Origin: Paraburkholderia sabiae
Lineage (GTDB): Bacteria; Pseudomonadota; Gammaproteobacteria; Burkholderiales; Burkholderiaceae
Assembly (NCBI RefSeq): GCF_030412785.1
Contig: NZ_CP125297.1
Coordinates: 310,001-374,000 of the forward strand
Direction: 5' to 3'
DNA: 64,000 nucleotides
A model generated the notes under the pieces. The model had not been told where the DNA came from. It saw only the letters and a list, made by a program, of their open reading frames with translations, and made no database searches. The translations under genes and the position numbers were made by a program. Positions 18,863 to 27,621 of this stretch are shown piece after piece (within the stretch, counting starts at the first letter, position 1; each line of letters begins with the position of its first letter).

Positions 18863-20218
18863 ATGATTGCAGGCAAGTCGATCGATGAGTGGAAGGGAAC
18901 CTGCCCACTGATCGCAGATCTGGTGGACCTGAAGGAGACGACCTGGTTCAATCCGTCCGTGGTTCCTGCTGAGGAAGCATTGCCGGACGTTGGGCTAACC
19001 GAGCAGGATGTACGGGACGCCAGCGCCAGGCTTGACCGGTTCGCACCATACATCGCGCGGGTATTCCCGCAAACCGCGGAGACGAGCGGGCGTATCGAAT
19101 CACCGATAAGAGCAATCCCTAATTTGCAGGCCGCGTTGCAAAGCCGGTATGGAACTCAGCTTCCAGGTAGCCTTTGGGTCAAGTTAGATAGTAATTTGCC
19201 GATCTCCGGGTCGATAAAGGCGCGCGGCGGGATTTATGAAGTCCTCAAGCATGCCGAAGATCTAGCAGTCAAAAGCGGGCTATTGGATCTGGGCGACAAC
19301 TACGCGAAGCTGGATAGAGACGATTTCCGCGCTTTCTTTCGACGCTACAAGATTGCGGTGGGGTCGACCGGTAATCTGGGTTTGTCGATTGGCATCATGG
19401 GCGCCACTTTCGGCTTCGACGTGACCGTCCATATGTCGTCGGACGCCCGCCAATGGAAGAAAGACAAGCTGCGCTCGCACGGCGTGACTGTCGTCGAACA
19501 TACGTCCGACTACAGCGTCGCGGTCGCAGAAGGAAGAAGGCAAGCATTGGCAGATCCGATGTGCCACTTCATCGACGACGAAAACTCGAAGAATCTTTTT
19601 CTCGGTTACGCCGTTGCCGCTGGACGACTGAAGGCACAACTGACCGACGCGGGCGTCCGTGTCGACAGCGACCATCCTCTTTTCGTCTATCTACCGTGTG
19701 GCGTAGGCGGGGGGCCTGGAGGCGTTGCGTTCGGGCTGAAGTTGGCTTTCGGTGACTCCGTACATTGCATCTTTGCGGAGCCAACGCATTCACCATGTAT
19801 GTTCCTTGGTGTGTACACTGGCCTGCATGACGCGATCTCTGTTCAGGACTTCGGGATCGACAACGTGACTGCGGCAGACGGGCTCGCGGTGGGTCGACCA
19901 TCGGGCTTCGTTGGAAAAACGATGCAGCGCCTGATAGACGGTTATTACACAGTGAGCGACGACGAACTCTATGCTTTGCTTGCACTCAGCGACGCAGAGG
20001 AGGGTCTCCAGCTGGAACCGTCTGCGCTTGCCGGCGCACCGGGGATATCCCGTGTCTTTGCGGCGGACCAGCAGGCGTACCGGTCGCGCATAGACCTGTC
20101 GGCGAAGAAGTCCCATCAGGCGACTCATCTTATTTGGGCGACCGGTGGAAGCATGGTCCCCAAGGAAGAAATGGGACTGTATTTATCACGGGGTAGAGCG
20201 GCGCTAGTTCCCTCTTGA
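18863..20218 (+). CDS. dsdA: D-serine ammonia-lyase (D-serine dehydratase)
   Basis: 451 residues from ATG 18863. The frame is open further upstream to a TTG at 18734, but E. coli DsdA (442 residues) begins near this ATG, just before [17 protein letters not shown]. Schiff-base lysine Lys119 in SGSIKARGG, phosphate-binding glycines in GSTGNLG and [10 protein letters not shown], and the block [10 protein letters not shown] are essentially identical to E. coli. It converts D-serine to pyruvate and ammonia. A DsdC-like activator follows in the same direction, unlike the divergent dsdC in E. coli. No linked D-serine permease is seen. Confidence 0.95.
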   Translation: MIAGKSIDEWKGTCPLIADLVDLKETTWFNPSVVPAEEALPDVGLTEQDVRDASARLDRFAPYIARVFPQTAETSGRIESPIRAIPNLQAALQSRYGTQLPGSLWVKLDSNLPISGSIKARGGIYEVLKHAEDLAVKSGLLDLGDNYAKLDRDDFRAFFRRYKIAVGSTGNLGLSIGIMGATFGFDVTVHMSSDARQWKKDKLRSHGVTVVEHTSDYSVAVAEGRRQALADPMCHFIDDENSKNLFLGYAVAAGRLKAQLTDAGVRVDSDHPLFVYLPCGVGGGPGGVAFGLKLAFGDSVHCIFAEPTHSPCMFLGVYTGLHDAISVQDFGIDNVTAADGLAVGRPSGFVGKTMQRLIDGYYTVSDDELYALLALSDAEEGLQLEPSALAGAPGISRVFAADQQAYRSRIDLSAKKSHQATHLIWATGGSMVPKEEMGLYLSRGRAALVPS

Positions 20219-20293
20219 AAATCCGGTCGCTGGCGCGACGACAGCGCTCCGTTGGTACTAGAATGCTGAGACTCGGACCAGCGACCTTCATCA

Positions 20294-21235
20294 ATGTACA
20301 ACCTTCCGCCAAGGATTGCCGATCGCCTTGACAGCGGGCAATTTGCCAATCTGCACACGTTCTTGGTCGTCGCCCGGTATCGTAGTTTCTCCAAGGCAGC
20401 AGAGGAGCTTTGTCTAACGTCGGGTGCGGTTAGTCATCGTATCAAGCGTCTCGAGAACGCGCTCGGGATGGACTTGTTCGTCAGGCTCACCAGACAAATC
20501 GCACTCACTTCCGACGGTGAGCGTCTGTTTTCGATCTTGCAGCGCACGATGAGCGAGCTTGCAGCAGCGCTCGCGCCCGCGAGCGAAGAGCAGGTTGAGG
20601 GCCGCATTACCGTCTACGCGCGACCTTCGCTTGCTGCCTGTTGGCTCGTACCTAAACTGGCCGACTTTGCCGGCAAGTTCCCTGGTGTGTCCGTCGACCT
20701 TCGCGTCGGGAATGAACCGATCGATTTCCGGACCCGGAACATCGACCTGGCGATCGACTACACGCGAGGTCCGTTTCCCGGCCTCATCAGCTACAAGCTG
20801 ATGGATGAAAGCGTAGCCCCTGTTTGCAGCCCCTCCTACGCAGCGGAGCACTCACTGGTCGGATCACCTGCCAACCTGGTCGATTGCACACTGCTCCACG
20901 ACTCATTGGCATGGAACAATGCGTCGCACGACGCAGAATGGGCACTCTGGTGCGATCAACACGTCCCCGAGGCGACTACGAATCGCCGATCATTCACGTT
21001 TGACCGGTCGGATCTCTGTATTACTGCGGCGGAGAACCACCTTGGGGTGGCGATGGGACGAAAGCACCTCGTGCAGAGTCACATCGAGAACGGAACCCTC
21101 GTTCTGCCCTTTGGACCGTTTTCCGAAGCTAGCCCGTATAGCTATTATTTGGTGCATCAGCCTGAGGACTTGCCGAGGCGCGCCGGGGTGTTTGTTGAGT
21201 GGCTACGCGAGATCGCACGCAGCAGTTCTTCCTAG
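20294..21235 (+). CDS. dsdC: LysR-type activator, DsdC-like
   Basis: 313 residues. HTH in the first 65 residues and an effector domain closely following E. coli DsdC, with shared blocks HTFLVVARYRSFSKAAEEL, YARPSLAACWLVP, CTLLHDSLAW, FDRSDL and GVAMGRKHLVQ. DsdC activates dsdA in response to D-serine. Here the gene lies 75 bp downstream of dsdA in the same direction, so both may be one transcript. Assignment rests on recalled similarity to E. coli DsdC and on the neighbour. Confidence 0.82.
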   Translation: MYNLPPRIADRLDSGQFANLHTFLVVARYRSFSKAAEELCLTSGAVSHRIKRLENALGMDLFVRLTRQIALTSDGERLFSILQRTMSELAAALAPASEEQVEGRITVYARPSLAACWLVPKLADFAGKFPGVSVDLRVGNEPIDFRTRNIDLAIDYTRGPFPGLISYKLMDESVAPVCSPSYAAEHSLVGSPANLVDCTLLHDSLAWNNASHDAEWALWCDQHVPEATTNRRSFTFDRSDLCITAAENHLGVAMGRKHLVQSHIENGTLVLPFGPFSEASPYSYYLVHQPEDLPRRAGVFVEWLREIARSSSS

Positions 21236-21345
21236 AAAACCGGTGCTTGAGCTTCGAAATCAATCAGCCGCTCGTGCGCAGCCGCAAACATTGGCCGGTG
21301 TTGGTCACTACCGGAGCGCCACCGTCAAATGACGTAGGTGTTTTA

Positions 21346-21370
21346 GGGATGCCACCGCGGATGGCATCCC
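21346..21370 (-). terminator. Hairpin downstream of the aldehyde dehydrogenase gene
   Basis: GGGATGCCA and TGGCATCCC form a perfect 9-bp stem with a 7-nt loop, 12 bp beyond the ALDH stop and between convergent dsdC and ALDH genes. There is no strong T-run on either side, so it may be a bidirectional or Rho-assisted end, or an RNA-stabilising hairpin. Confidence 0.5.
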
Positions 21371-21381
21371 GGATTTGCTGC

Positions 21382-22881
21382 TCAGCGGAGCTGCATCCAG
21401 ATAGCCTTGGTCTGCAGGTACTGGTCGTGAGCAGCGATGCCTTTATCCCGGCCGCCGAAGCCAGATTGTTTATAGCCGCCGAATGGGACGCCCATATCAC
21501 CTTCTGAGAAACAGTTCACAGAGACGGTTCCCGCTTTGATGGCTCGAGCCACCTTATGTGCCAGGTGCAGGTTGTCCGTGTACAACGACGAAGCGAGACC
21601 ATAGTTTGTGTCATTTGCAACGCGAACGGCTTCATCCGCGTCAGCCACTTCGATCACGGAAAGCACCGGTCCGAAGATCTCTTCTCTTGCGATTCGCATA
21701 TCGTTGCGCACCCCGTCGAAGATTGTCGGTTCGACGAAGAAGCCGCCGGTATCCGTCAACGTCCGTCGGCCACCGACCAAAATGCGTGCTCCGCCTTCGC
21801 GGCCCGCATCGATGTATGACAGCACTCGGTTCATATGCGCCTCTTCAATCATGGCGCCGACGCGCGTCGTGGGCTCAAGGGGATTACCCACAGTCCACGT
21901 CTTGAACGTCTTCGCGAGCGTGTCGAGAAGGCGGTCCTTAATCCCGCTTTGCACGATTAGGCGAGACCCTGCGCTGCAATTCTCACCTTGGCAGAACAGA
22001 ATTCCCGTGGCGATCTGATTGGCAACGGCCTGAAGGTCGCTCACGTCGTCCAAGACGATCGCTGGGCTCTTGCCGCCGAGCTCAAGCACCACCCGTTTGA
22101 TATTCGATTCAGCGGCGTAACGCAAAAAGTAGCGGCCGACCTCACCGGAGCCAGTGAAGCTGACGCAATCGACGTCCATATGACGACCGATGGCCTGGCC
22201 TGCCGTTTCGCCGAAGCCTGTGACGACATTGAACACGCCGTTCGGAACGCCTGCTTCTGCGGCGAGCGCCGCGAGCTTGATAGCGGTGAGTGACGTTTGT
22301 TCTGCCGGTTTGATCACGATGGAATTTCCACCGGCAAGCGCGGGTGCAAACTTCCACATTGCCACGAAGATCGGGAAGTTCCACGGAAGGACGGCACCTA
22401 CTACGCCGATCGGTTCCCGCACAATCATCGACACGACGTCAGCCGATGTCGGTGAAATCTGATCATAGATCTTGTCGATTGCTTCGGCATGCCATCGCAA
22501 TGTCTCGATCGAATCGGGCACGTCCACCGAACGCGCGTCCGAAATCGGTTTGCCGTTGTCCAAGACCTCGAGCAGTGCGAGCTCTTCAGAGTCACGCTCC
22601 ATCAGATCCGCGAAGCGAAGCAATATCTTCTTGCGAGCCTTGGGCGGCATTGCGGACCATACGCCGCTTTCAAAGGCTCGACGCGCGGCGCAGACCGCGA
22701 CATCGACATCGTCAGCGTCGCATTCCGCGACTTGCGCGAGTTCCTTGCCGGTCGCCGGGTTGATCGTGGCAAACGTCTTTCCCGATCGAGCGGGTACGAA
22801 TTCGCCGTCGATGAAGGCGCGAGTTTCTGGCTTTATCTTCGCAGCAGCCGCAGTGAAGTCGGACAGTGTCAATTCTTTCAT
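21382..22881 (-). CDS. Aldehyde dehydrogenase (NAD(P)-dependent, PuuC / 2,5-dioxovalerate dehydrogenase-like)
   Basis: 499 residues. Complete ALDH superfamily signature: cofactor strand VLPWNFP, general base Glu in VLELGGKSP, catalytic Cys in GENCSAGSR and the C-terminal PFGGYKQSGFGG. It follows the DapA-family gene by 27 bp in the same direction. In hydroxyproline catabolism this pair would be 1-pyrroline-4-hydroxy-2-carboxylate deaminase and alpha-ketoglutarate semialdehyde dehydrogenase; by sequence the enzyme is nearer the PuuC-type broad aldehyde group, so the substrate is inferred from context. Confidence 0.92.
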   Translation of the reverse strand: MKELTLSDFTAAAAKIKPETRAFIDGEFVPARSGKTFATINPATGKELAQVAECDADDVDVAVCAARRAFESGVWSAMPPKARKKILLRFADLMERDSEELALLEVLDNGKPISDARSVDVPDSIETLRWHAEAIDKIYDQISPTSADVVSMIVREPIGVVGAVLPWNFPIFVAMWKFAPALAGGNSIVIKPAEQTSLTAIKLAALAAEAGVPNGVFNVVTGFGETAGQAIGRHMDVDCVSFTGSGEVGRYFLRYAAESNIKRVVLELGGKSPAIVLDDVSDLQAVANQIATGILFCQGENCSAGSRLIVQSGIKDRLLDTLAKTFKTWTVGNPLEPTTRVGAMIEEAHMNRVLSYIDAGREGGARILVGGRRTLTDTGGFFVEPTIFDGVRNDMRIAREEIFGPVLSVIEVADADEAVRVANDTNYGLASSLYTDNLHLAHKVARAIKAGTVSVNCFSEGDMGVPFGGYKQSGFGGRDKGIAAHDQYLQTKAIWMQLR

Positions 22882-22908
22882 CGTTGAGTCTCCGATACGA
22901 CGATGGGG

Positions 22909-23820
22909 TCAATCAGCATACTGAGCGATGTTCTGCGCCTTGAACGCTTCGAGCTTCTCTTTGAAGTTCGCCTTCTCCGATTCGGTCAAGCCAAGCAGGG
23001 GAGCACGGACCTCGCCGACAGGGAACCCCGCCAACTCCGTGCCGTACTTGACGTACTGATTGAATTTTCCACCCTGTTCCAGGATGTAGGTGATAGGCAG
23101 AAGGGCGGTCATCATCTTGTGTGCGAGATTGAAGTCACGCTTGACGACCGCTACCTTGTAGATGGCGACGTGTTCCGCCGGCAAGAAGTTCGAAGCGCCG
23201 GAGATCCAGCTGCGAGCTCCCCAAAGGAACGCATCGAGTGCCTGGTCGTCGGCGCCAACCACGCGTTGAAGATTCGGGAAGTTCAAAACATGCTCGATCA
23301 TGCGCGCGAAGGACCCACTCGACTCTTTGATGCCGTTGATGTTCTTGAGGTCCTGGATGCCGGCGAGAAACTCGGGGTCAAGGTCCACGCCGGTGCGGGC
23401 AGGGAAGTTGTAGAGGATGATGCCCAGATCCGTTGCTTCAGCGATGCGGCGGAAGTGGGCAATCAACTCCGTGGTGCTTGGCAGGGAATAGGGAGGGGCG
23501 GCCAGCATGACCGCTTGGTAACCCAGCTTGGCGGCCAGCGTGTTCAGCGCCAGCGTATCATCCTGTCGCATCGAATTTGTGCCAGCGATCAAATTCGCCT
23601 TCTTTCCAGCACGTTCAGCCACGAACTCCAAAATTTTCTCGCGCTCGGACAGAGACTGAGCGTAGTACTCGCCCGTGGATCCCCCTTCAAGCAGCGTGGT
23701 GATGCCGTTCGACAGCAGGAAGTCAATGTGCCCACCGAGCGTCGAAAAATCGACCTCGCCGGTCTTGGCGAACGGCGTGGTGAGAACGGTGATAATGCCT
23801 TCGTAATTAGGGAGAGACAT
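22909..23820 (-). CDS. DapA-family lyase/deaminase (dihydrodipicolinate synthase superfamily)
   Basis: 303 residues from ATG 23820, chosen over an ATG 12 codons upstream because GGAGCCCTC immediately precedes it and MSLPNYEGIITVLTTPF is the normal family start. Schiff-base Lys in INGIKESSG, catalytic Tyr in IILYNFPARTG and GGSTGEYYAQS pocket. Members act as aldolases, dehydratases or deaminases on 2-keto acids. With the ALDH behind it and a D-amino-acid oxidase and proline-racemase homologue on the other side of the LysR gene, the best guess is the deaminase of hydroxyproline catabolism. Transcribed from the promoter at 24128-24186, leaving a leader of about 300 nt. Confidence 0.88.
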   Translation of the reverse strand: MSLPNYEGIITVLTTPFAKTGEVDFSTLGGHIDFLLSNGITTLLEGGSTGEYYAQSLSEREKILEFVAERAGKKANLIAGTNSMRQDDTLALNTLAAKLGYQAVMLAAPPYSLPSTTELIAHFRRIAEATDLGIILYNFPARTGVDLDPEFLAGIQDLKNINGIKESSGSFARMIEHVLNFPNLQRVVGADDQALDAFLWGARSWISGASNFLPAEHVAIYKVAVVKRDFNLAHKMMTALLPITYILEQGGKFNQYVKYGTELAGFPVGEVRAPLLGLTESEKANFKEKLEAFKAQNIAQYAD

Positions 23821-24127
23821 GAGGGCTCCAGTCTTAACGGTGAAATGGCCAACCAACTGCCGACGGATTCTCGCTAGGGATGAGGTACGTTCAGTTGGAG
23901 GCGATGAGTGCCACAGACTGCTGAAGCTTCGTCGCGGCCCGCCGGCCCCGACGCGATTGAGTGCGCTTCATTGTGCCGTCGCGATGCTCGACCCTTCGCA
24001 GTCCGAATTTGCACGGTTTTTGTCGCGTCGCCCAGACCCGAGATTCTCCGCTGACTTCGCTCGGCCAGCAGACCTGAGCTCGTCGGCCGGTTAAGCGCGG
24101 TTAGAGCGTACAACTGGCTAGCGTGCT
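23821..24127 (-). other. Long untranslated leader of the DapA/ALDH operon
   Basis: About 300 bp lie between the inferred transcription start of promoter copy 1 and the DapA-family start. No convincing small gene was found; the open frame here reads through from the promoter region and has no family likeness. A regulatory leader or post-transcriptional control is possible but no riboswitch class was recognised. Confidence 0.35.
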
Positions 24128-24186
24128 GCCGATTGTAGATAGCGGAAAGTTTACGAACAATTACTATTTTTCGACTTACATTCCTG
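24128..24186 (-). promoter_or_regulatory. Promoter module copy 1 (DapA/ALDH operon)
   Basis: Read on the minus strand, -35 TTGTTC (24155-24160) and -10 TACAAT (24132-24137) are separated by 17 bp. Upstream, AATGTAAGTCGAAAAA is shared with copy 2 at 25182-25240. The two modules are alike over about 60 bp and diverge outside. Probable target of the LysR regulator encoded between them. Confidence 0.75.
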
Positions 24187-24217
24187 AAAAAAACAACGTA
24201 ATCGGCGCAGCGTGCCG

Positions 24218-25123
24218 TCAGCGCATCCAAGGCGGAATCGGATCGAACTTTTCAAGGAGATAATCGACGAGCGCGCGACACTTTAGAGATCGATTGTCTG
24301 TCGTCATGTACACGAGGTAGATCGAACGCCCGTCATCGGGGGCGTAGTCGTCAAGCAACCGCACCAGGCGCCCGCTTCGTACGTCCTGTTCGGCAAGAAA
24401 TTGCGGAATGCGGGCGATTCCCACGTCGTTGAGAGCCGCCGAATGGATCGCGGTTGCCACACTGCCGATATTGCCTTTCACCCACACAGAGAACCTGCGT
24501 TGGCCTTCGCGGAACATCCATTCCGCTTGAGTGACCCCTCTTCCATCCATTGTCAGGCAGTTATGACGGCCCAGGTTTTCGGGACGTTCGGGGCGACCAA
24601 ATTTTTCGAGGTAGTTCGGCGACGCGCATATGACAAACGGGTTGGCCGCAAGTTTGATGCTTAAATGGTCTTCAGACGGCGCGAGCCCCGAGCGGAAAGC
24701 GAGGTCGACGCTTCGATCGTCCGGTTCGATTGGCACATCTCCAACAACAATTTCCACCTGCAAATCCGGATAGCGCGCGAGAAACTCAGGCATGAGCGGA
24801 ACGAGTTGTTTATCGACGAACCCAGCGGCTGCCCGGATGCGCAAGACTCCGTGAGGGACTTGCGGTCGTTGCGCGGTGGCGGCTTCGGCTGCCTCGATCT
24901 GCTCCACCATCGACCGAACCTTCGAATAAAAAAACTCACCTTGTGCAGTCAAGGATAGTCGTCGAGTCGACCGCACGAAGAGCTTCGCACCCATCCGTTC
25001 TTCCATCCGCGAGATGATTCGACTAACACCTGACGGCGTCAGGCGGCACTTTTCTGCGGCCGACACAAAATTTCCATGCGCGACCACTGCCGTAAAGACA
25101 TAAAGCTCGCTGCTTTTATCCAT
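24218..25123 (-). CDS. LysR-type transcriptional regulator of the flanking catabolic operons
   Basis: 301 residues. N-terminal HTH (AAEKCRLTPSGVSRIISRM region, residues 20-40) and effector-binding domain of the CrgA/AphB-like group. It sits between two outward-directed operons, each preceded by the same promoter module, so it very likely controls both. Its own start lies about 60 bp left of promoter copy 2. The inducer is probably a hydroxyproline-like imino acid or its product (inference). Confidence 0.93.
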   Translation of the reverse strand: MDKSSELYVFTAVVAHGNFVSAAEKCRLTPSGVSRIISRMEERMGAKLFVRSTRRLSLTAQGEFFYSKVRSMVEQIEAAEAATAQRPQVPHGVLRIRAAAGFVDKQLVPLMPEFLARYPDLQVEIVVGDVPIEPDDRSVDLAFRSGLAPSEDHLSIKLAANPFVICASPNYLEKFGRPERPENLGRHNCLTMDGRGVTQAEWMFREGQRRFSVWVKGNIGSVATAIHSAALNDVGIARIPQFLAEQDVRSGRLVRLLDDYAPDDGRSIYLVYMTTDNRSLKCRALVDYLLEKFDPIPPWMR

Positions 25124-25181
25124 ACAAACCCTAATTGTGACTGGCGCCCGCCGGTTAGCGGTTCATTACGAACATACTGTC

Positions 25182-25240
25182 ATGAATATAAGTCAAAAAA
25201 CAGGAATTGTTCGCAAAATTTCTGCTATCTACAATCGGCT
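25182..25240 (+). promoter_or_regulatory. Promoter module copy 2 (right-hand operon from 25325)
   Basis: -35 TTGTTC (25207-25212), 17-bp spacer, -10 TACAAT (25230-25235), preceded by AATATAAGTCAAAAAA. Same hexamers and spacer length as copy 1, in inverted orientation, each facing its own operon. Predicted start near 25242, giving a leader of about 80 nt for the gene at 25325. The shared upstream part is the likely LysR activation site. Confidence 0.78.
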
Positions 25241-25324
25241 TAACGGGTCTGGGAAGACCACCGAATGTTGTAGCACCCTGTTAAATCGGCCAGTAACGCG
25301 ATACCGTCCTTACTTTTTGCACAC

Positions 25325-26278
25325 ATGCAAGTGAACAAGCAGACACTGACTGTTGCAATCGTCGGAGCGGGTGTCATCGGATGCTCGTGGGCCGCGGTAT
25401 GGGTGCGTGCGGGACACCGCGTGGCTATCTTCGATTCGGACATAAGCGTGCTCGAGGGAATCCGTGACCGCCTACTTCGCAATTTGCGGGACAGCGTCGG
25501 TGATCCCCAGGCTTCACTGGCGGCTCTTGAAGCTGGGGTGGTCATACATTCAACGCTAGAGGACGCCGTCGCTGCGGCGGACCTCGTGCACGAGTCGGTT
25601 GCGGAGAAAGTAGAGGTCAAACGGGAGCTATTTGAACGGTTGGACCGAGTCAGCAAGCCGGAGGCGATCCTTGCGAGCTCGACCTCCGCAATACCGCTGT
25701 CGCAGTTCACGGAAGGCCTTTTGAACCGGCACCGATGCGTGATCGTCCATCCGGCAACACCTCCTCATACGCTGCCGGCAACGGAGGTTGTTCCCGCTCC
25801 ATGGACTGACGCTGCTGTCGTCGAGCGGACACTTTCGCTGTTGGAAGAGGTGGGTCAGTCGCCTGTCCTCGTGAAGAAAGATCATCCCGGTTTTGCAATG
25901 AACCGGTTGCAAGGAGCGCTGCTCATCGAGATGTTCCGGCTAATTGAAGCTGGTGTCGTCACGGCAGCTGACGCTGACAAGTTGGTCACCGATGGCTTTG
26001 CTTTGAGGTGGGCGGTGGTGGGCCCGCTCCAAGCGATCGACCTCAACGCAGACGGCGGCCTTGAGGAATACCTCGCCCGGTACGGCGACATCTATGACCG
26101 GATGGCAATGGAAAGGCATGAAACGGAGCGCTTCGTCTCTCCGTCGTTAGCCAGGGAACTGGTAAAGCAGTTCAGAGATCAGCTTCCGTTGGAGCAGCTC
26201 GAAGCAAAGCGTTCATGGCGGGACCAGCGGATCGCGAAGCTAAAGCGGCTCCTGGCGAAGAAAGACAGCGACCGCTGA
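25325..26278 (+). CDS. 3-hydroxyacyl-CoA dehydrogenase family NAD-dependent dehydrogenase (L-gulonate/carnitine dehydrogenase-like)
   Basis: 317 residues. Rossmann motif VGAGVIGCSWA at the N-terminus, SSTSAIPLSQF and HPATPPHTLPATEVVP in the middle and a helical C-terminal domain, the layout of single-domain 3-hydroxyacyl-CoA dehydrogenases such as lambda-crystallin/L-gulonate 3-dehydrogenase and carnitine dehydrogenase. It oxidises a 3-hydroxy acid or hydroxy-amino acid with NAD. No good ribosome binding site precedes ATG 25325. First gene of the right-hand operon, 23 bp before the FAD oxidoreductase. It is not part of the textbook hydroxyproline pathway. Confidence 0.87.
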   Translation: MQVNKQTLTVAIVGAGVIGCSWAAVWVRAGHRVAIFDSDISVLEGIRDRLLRNLRDSVGDPQASLAALEAGVVIHSTLEDAVAAADLVHESVAEKVEVKRELFERLDRVSKPEAILASSTSAIPLSQFTEGLLNRHRCVIVHPATPPHTLPATEVVPAPWTDAAVVERTLSLLEEVGQSPVLVKKDHPGFAMNRLQGALLIEMFRLIEAGVVTAADADKLVTDGFALRWAVVGPLQAIDLNADGGLEEYLARYGDIYDRMAMERHETERFVSPSLARELVKQFRDQLPLEQLEAKRSWRDQRIAKLKRLLAKKDSDR

Positions 26279-26301
26279 AACAAGGACTTTGGAACATAAA
26301 G

Positions 26302-27591
26302 ATGAGTGTTGCGACTGATTCTCTGCTGGCGAGGACGACTGACAGCCGCCCGACGGGCACTATCGCTGTGATCGGCGGAGGCATCGTGGGCGTCTGCTGC
26401 GCTCTCTATCTTCAGCAAAGCGGCTACGCCGTCACCCTTATCGATCCGGCAAAGCCCGGAGATAGTACGGGCAAGTGGAGTTGCGGACAGTTGGCGGTAG
26501 GAGAGGTCGTTCCTCTGTCCAAGCCGGGGATCTTGAAAAAGATTCCGGGATGGCTAATGGATCAGGAGGGTCCGCTTGCACTCAGGCCCCTTTCTTTTCC
26601 GCGAATGCTGCCTTGGATGATGCGTTTCCTCTCGTGCGCACGTCAATCGAGACTGGTCGAGATAGCGCACGACCTTGCATCACTTACCGGCCGCGTATTC
26701 GACGACTACGGACCGCTGTTAAACGGTTGTTCAGACAAAGCGCTGCTAAGCCAGCGCCCGGTTATGCAGGTCTTTGATACGGCGGGTGGACTCGAGCAAG
26801 ACTTGCATCATGCCGAATTACCGCGCTCGCTCGGCTTTGCCTTCGAAAAGCTCGGCGCCGCCGATATCGCCGACCTCGAGCCCGCGCTTGCTGGCAAATT
26901 CAAGCACGGGATTCTCCTTTCGGACTGGCGTTTTGTGAGCGACACGCAAGGGTTCATCGTAGCGCTCACCGAAAGCTTCACGGCGCGCGGTGGGCGTCGA
27001 TTGCTGGCAGGTGCAAGTCGAATCAATGAGGACAACGGCCGTGCGACGGGAGTTGAGCTATCGAATGGCGAATCCGTCGCTGCGGACTACGTTGTTGTGG
27101 CGGCGGGCGTTGGATCACGAAAGTTTTTCACTCATCTGGGCGTCAATATTCCGCTGGAAGGAGTCGCGGGCTATCAGGTCCTTTTGACCGACCCAGGAAT
27201 CGCCTTGAGGCACTCAGTCATTTACGCAGACGGAGGTTTTTGCCTCGCTCCGATGACGCGTGGGTTGCAAGTCGGTGGGACGATCGAATTCGCGCAACGG
27301 GATGCCGCACCGAACTTCGAGCGGGCGACGATCATTCTCAACAAGACAAAACGAATCTTCCCTGAGCTTCGAACGCAGGAACAGCAACTGGGGGTTGGTT
27401 ATCGTCCCTTGCTCCCTGACACGAAGCCAGTCATCGACCGGACACGCAAACTCAAGAACGTGGTCCTCGCTACGGGACACGGACAGCTCGGCCTGACCCT
27501 CGCAGCAACGACAGGCAGGCTGGTCACCGATCTCATATCGGGAAGCAAACCGCCGGTGGATCTCGCTCCGTTTGGTGCTTACCGGTTCTGA
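26302..27591 (+). CDS. FAD-dependent D-amino-acid oxidase/dehydrogenase (DadA/D-hydroxyproline dehydrogenase-like)
   Basis: 429 residues from ATG 26302; a longer frame starting inside the previous gene is rejected. FAD dinucleotide motif IAVIGGGIVGVCCALYL near residue 22, and the C-terminal GHGQLGLTLAATTGRL block of DadA-type enzymes. It oxidises the C-N bond of an imino or amino acid to an imine, probably passing electrons to the respiratory chain. Next to a proline-racemase homologue and opposite a DapA-type deaminase it fits D-hydroxyproline dehydrogenase (inference). Confidence 0.9.
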   Translation: MSVATDSLLARTTDSRPTGTIAVIGGGIVGVCCALYLQQSGYAVTLIDPAKPGDSTGKWSCGQLAVGEVVPLSKPGILKKIPGWLMDQEGPLALRPLSFPRMLPWMMRFLSCARQSRLVEIAHDLASLTGRVFDDYGPLLNGCSDKALLSQRPVMQVFDTAGGLEQDLHHAELPRSLGFAFEKLGAADIADLEPALAGKFKHGILLSDWRFVSDTQGFIVALTESFTARGGRRLLAGASRINEDNGRATGVELSNGESVAADYVVVAAGVGSRKFFTHLGVNIPLEGVAGYQVLLTDPGIALRHSVIYADGGFCLAPMTRGLQVGGTIEFAQRDAAPNFERATIILNKTKRIFPELRTQEQQLGVGYRPLLPDTKPVIDRTRKLKNVVLATGHGQLGLTLAATTGRLVTDLISGSKPPVDLAPFGAYRF

Positions 27592-27621
27592 ACTGAAGGC
27601 AACAGTTTTTTAGAGGAAAAA

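Noticed and set aside
22903..23877. 324-codon plus-strand frame opposite the DapA-family gene
   Set aside because: It is the antisense shadow of a clear DapA-family gene in high-GC DNA and encodes no recognisable domain.
23821..24127. Riboswitch in the long leader of the DapA/ALDH operon
   Set aside because: No known riboswitch core or long stem was recognisable; recorded only as a long leader.
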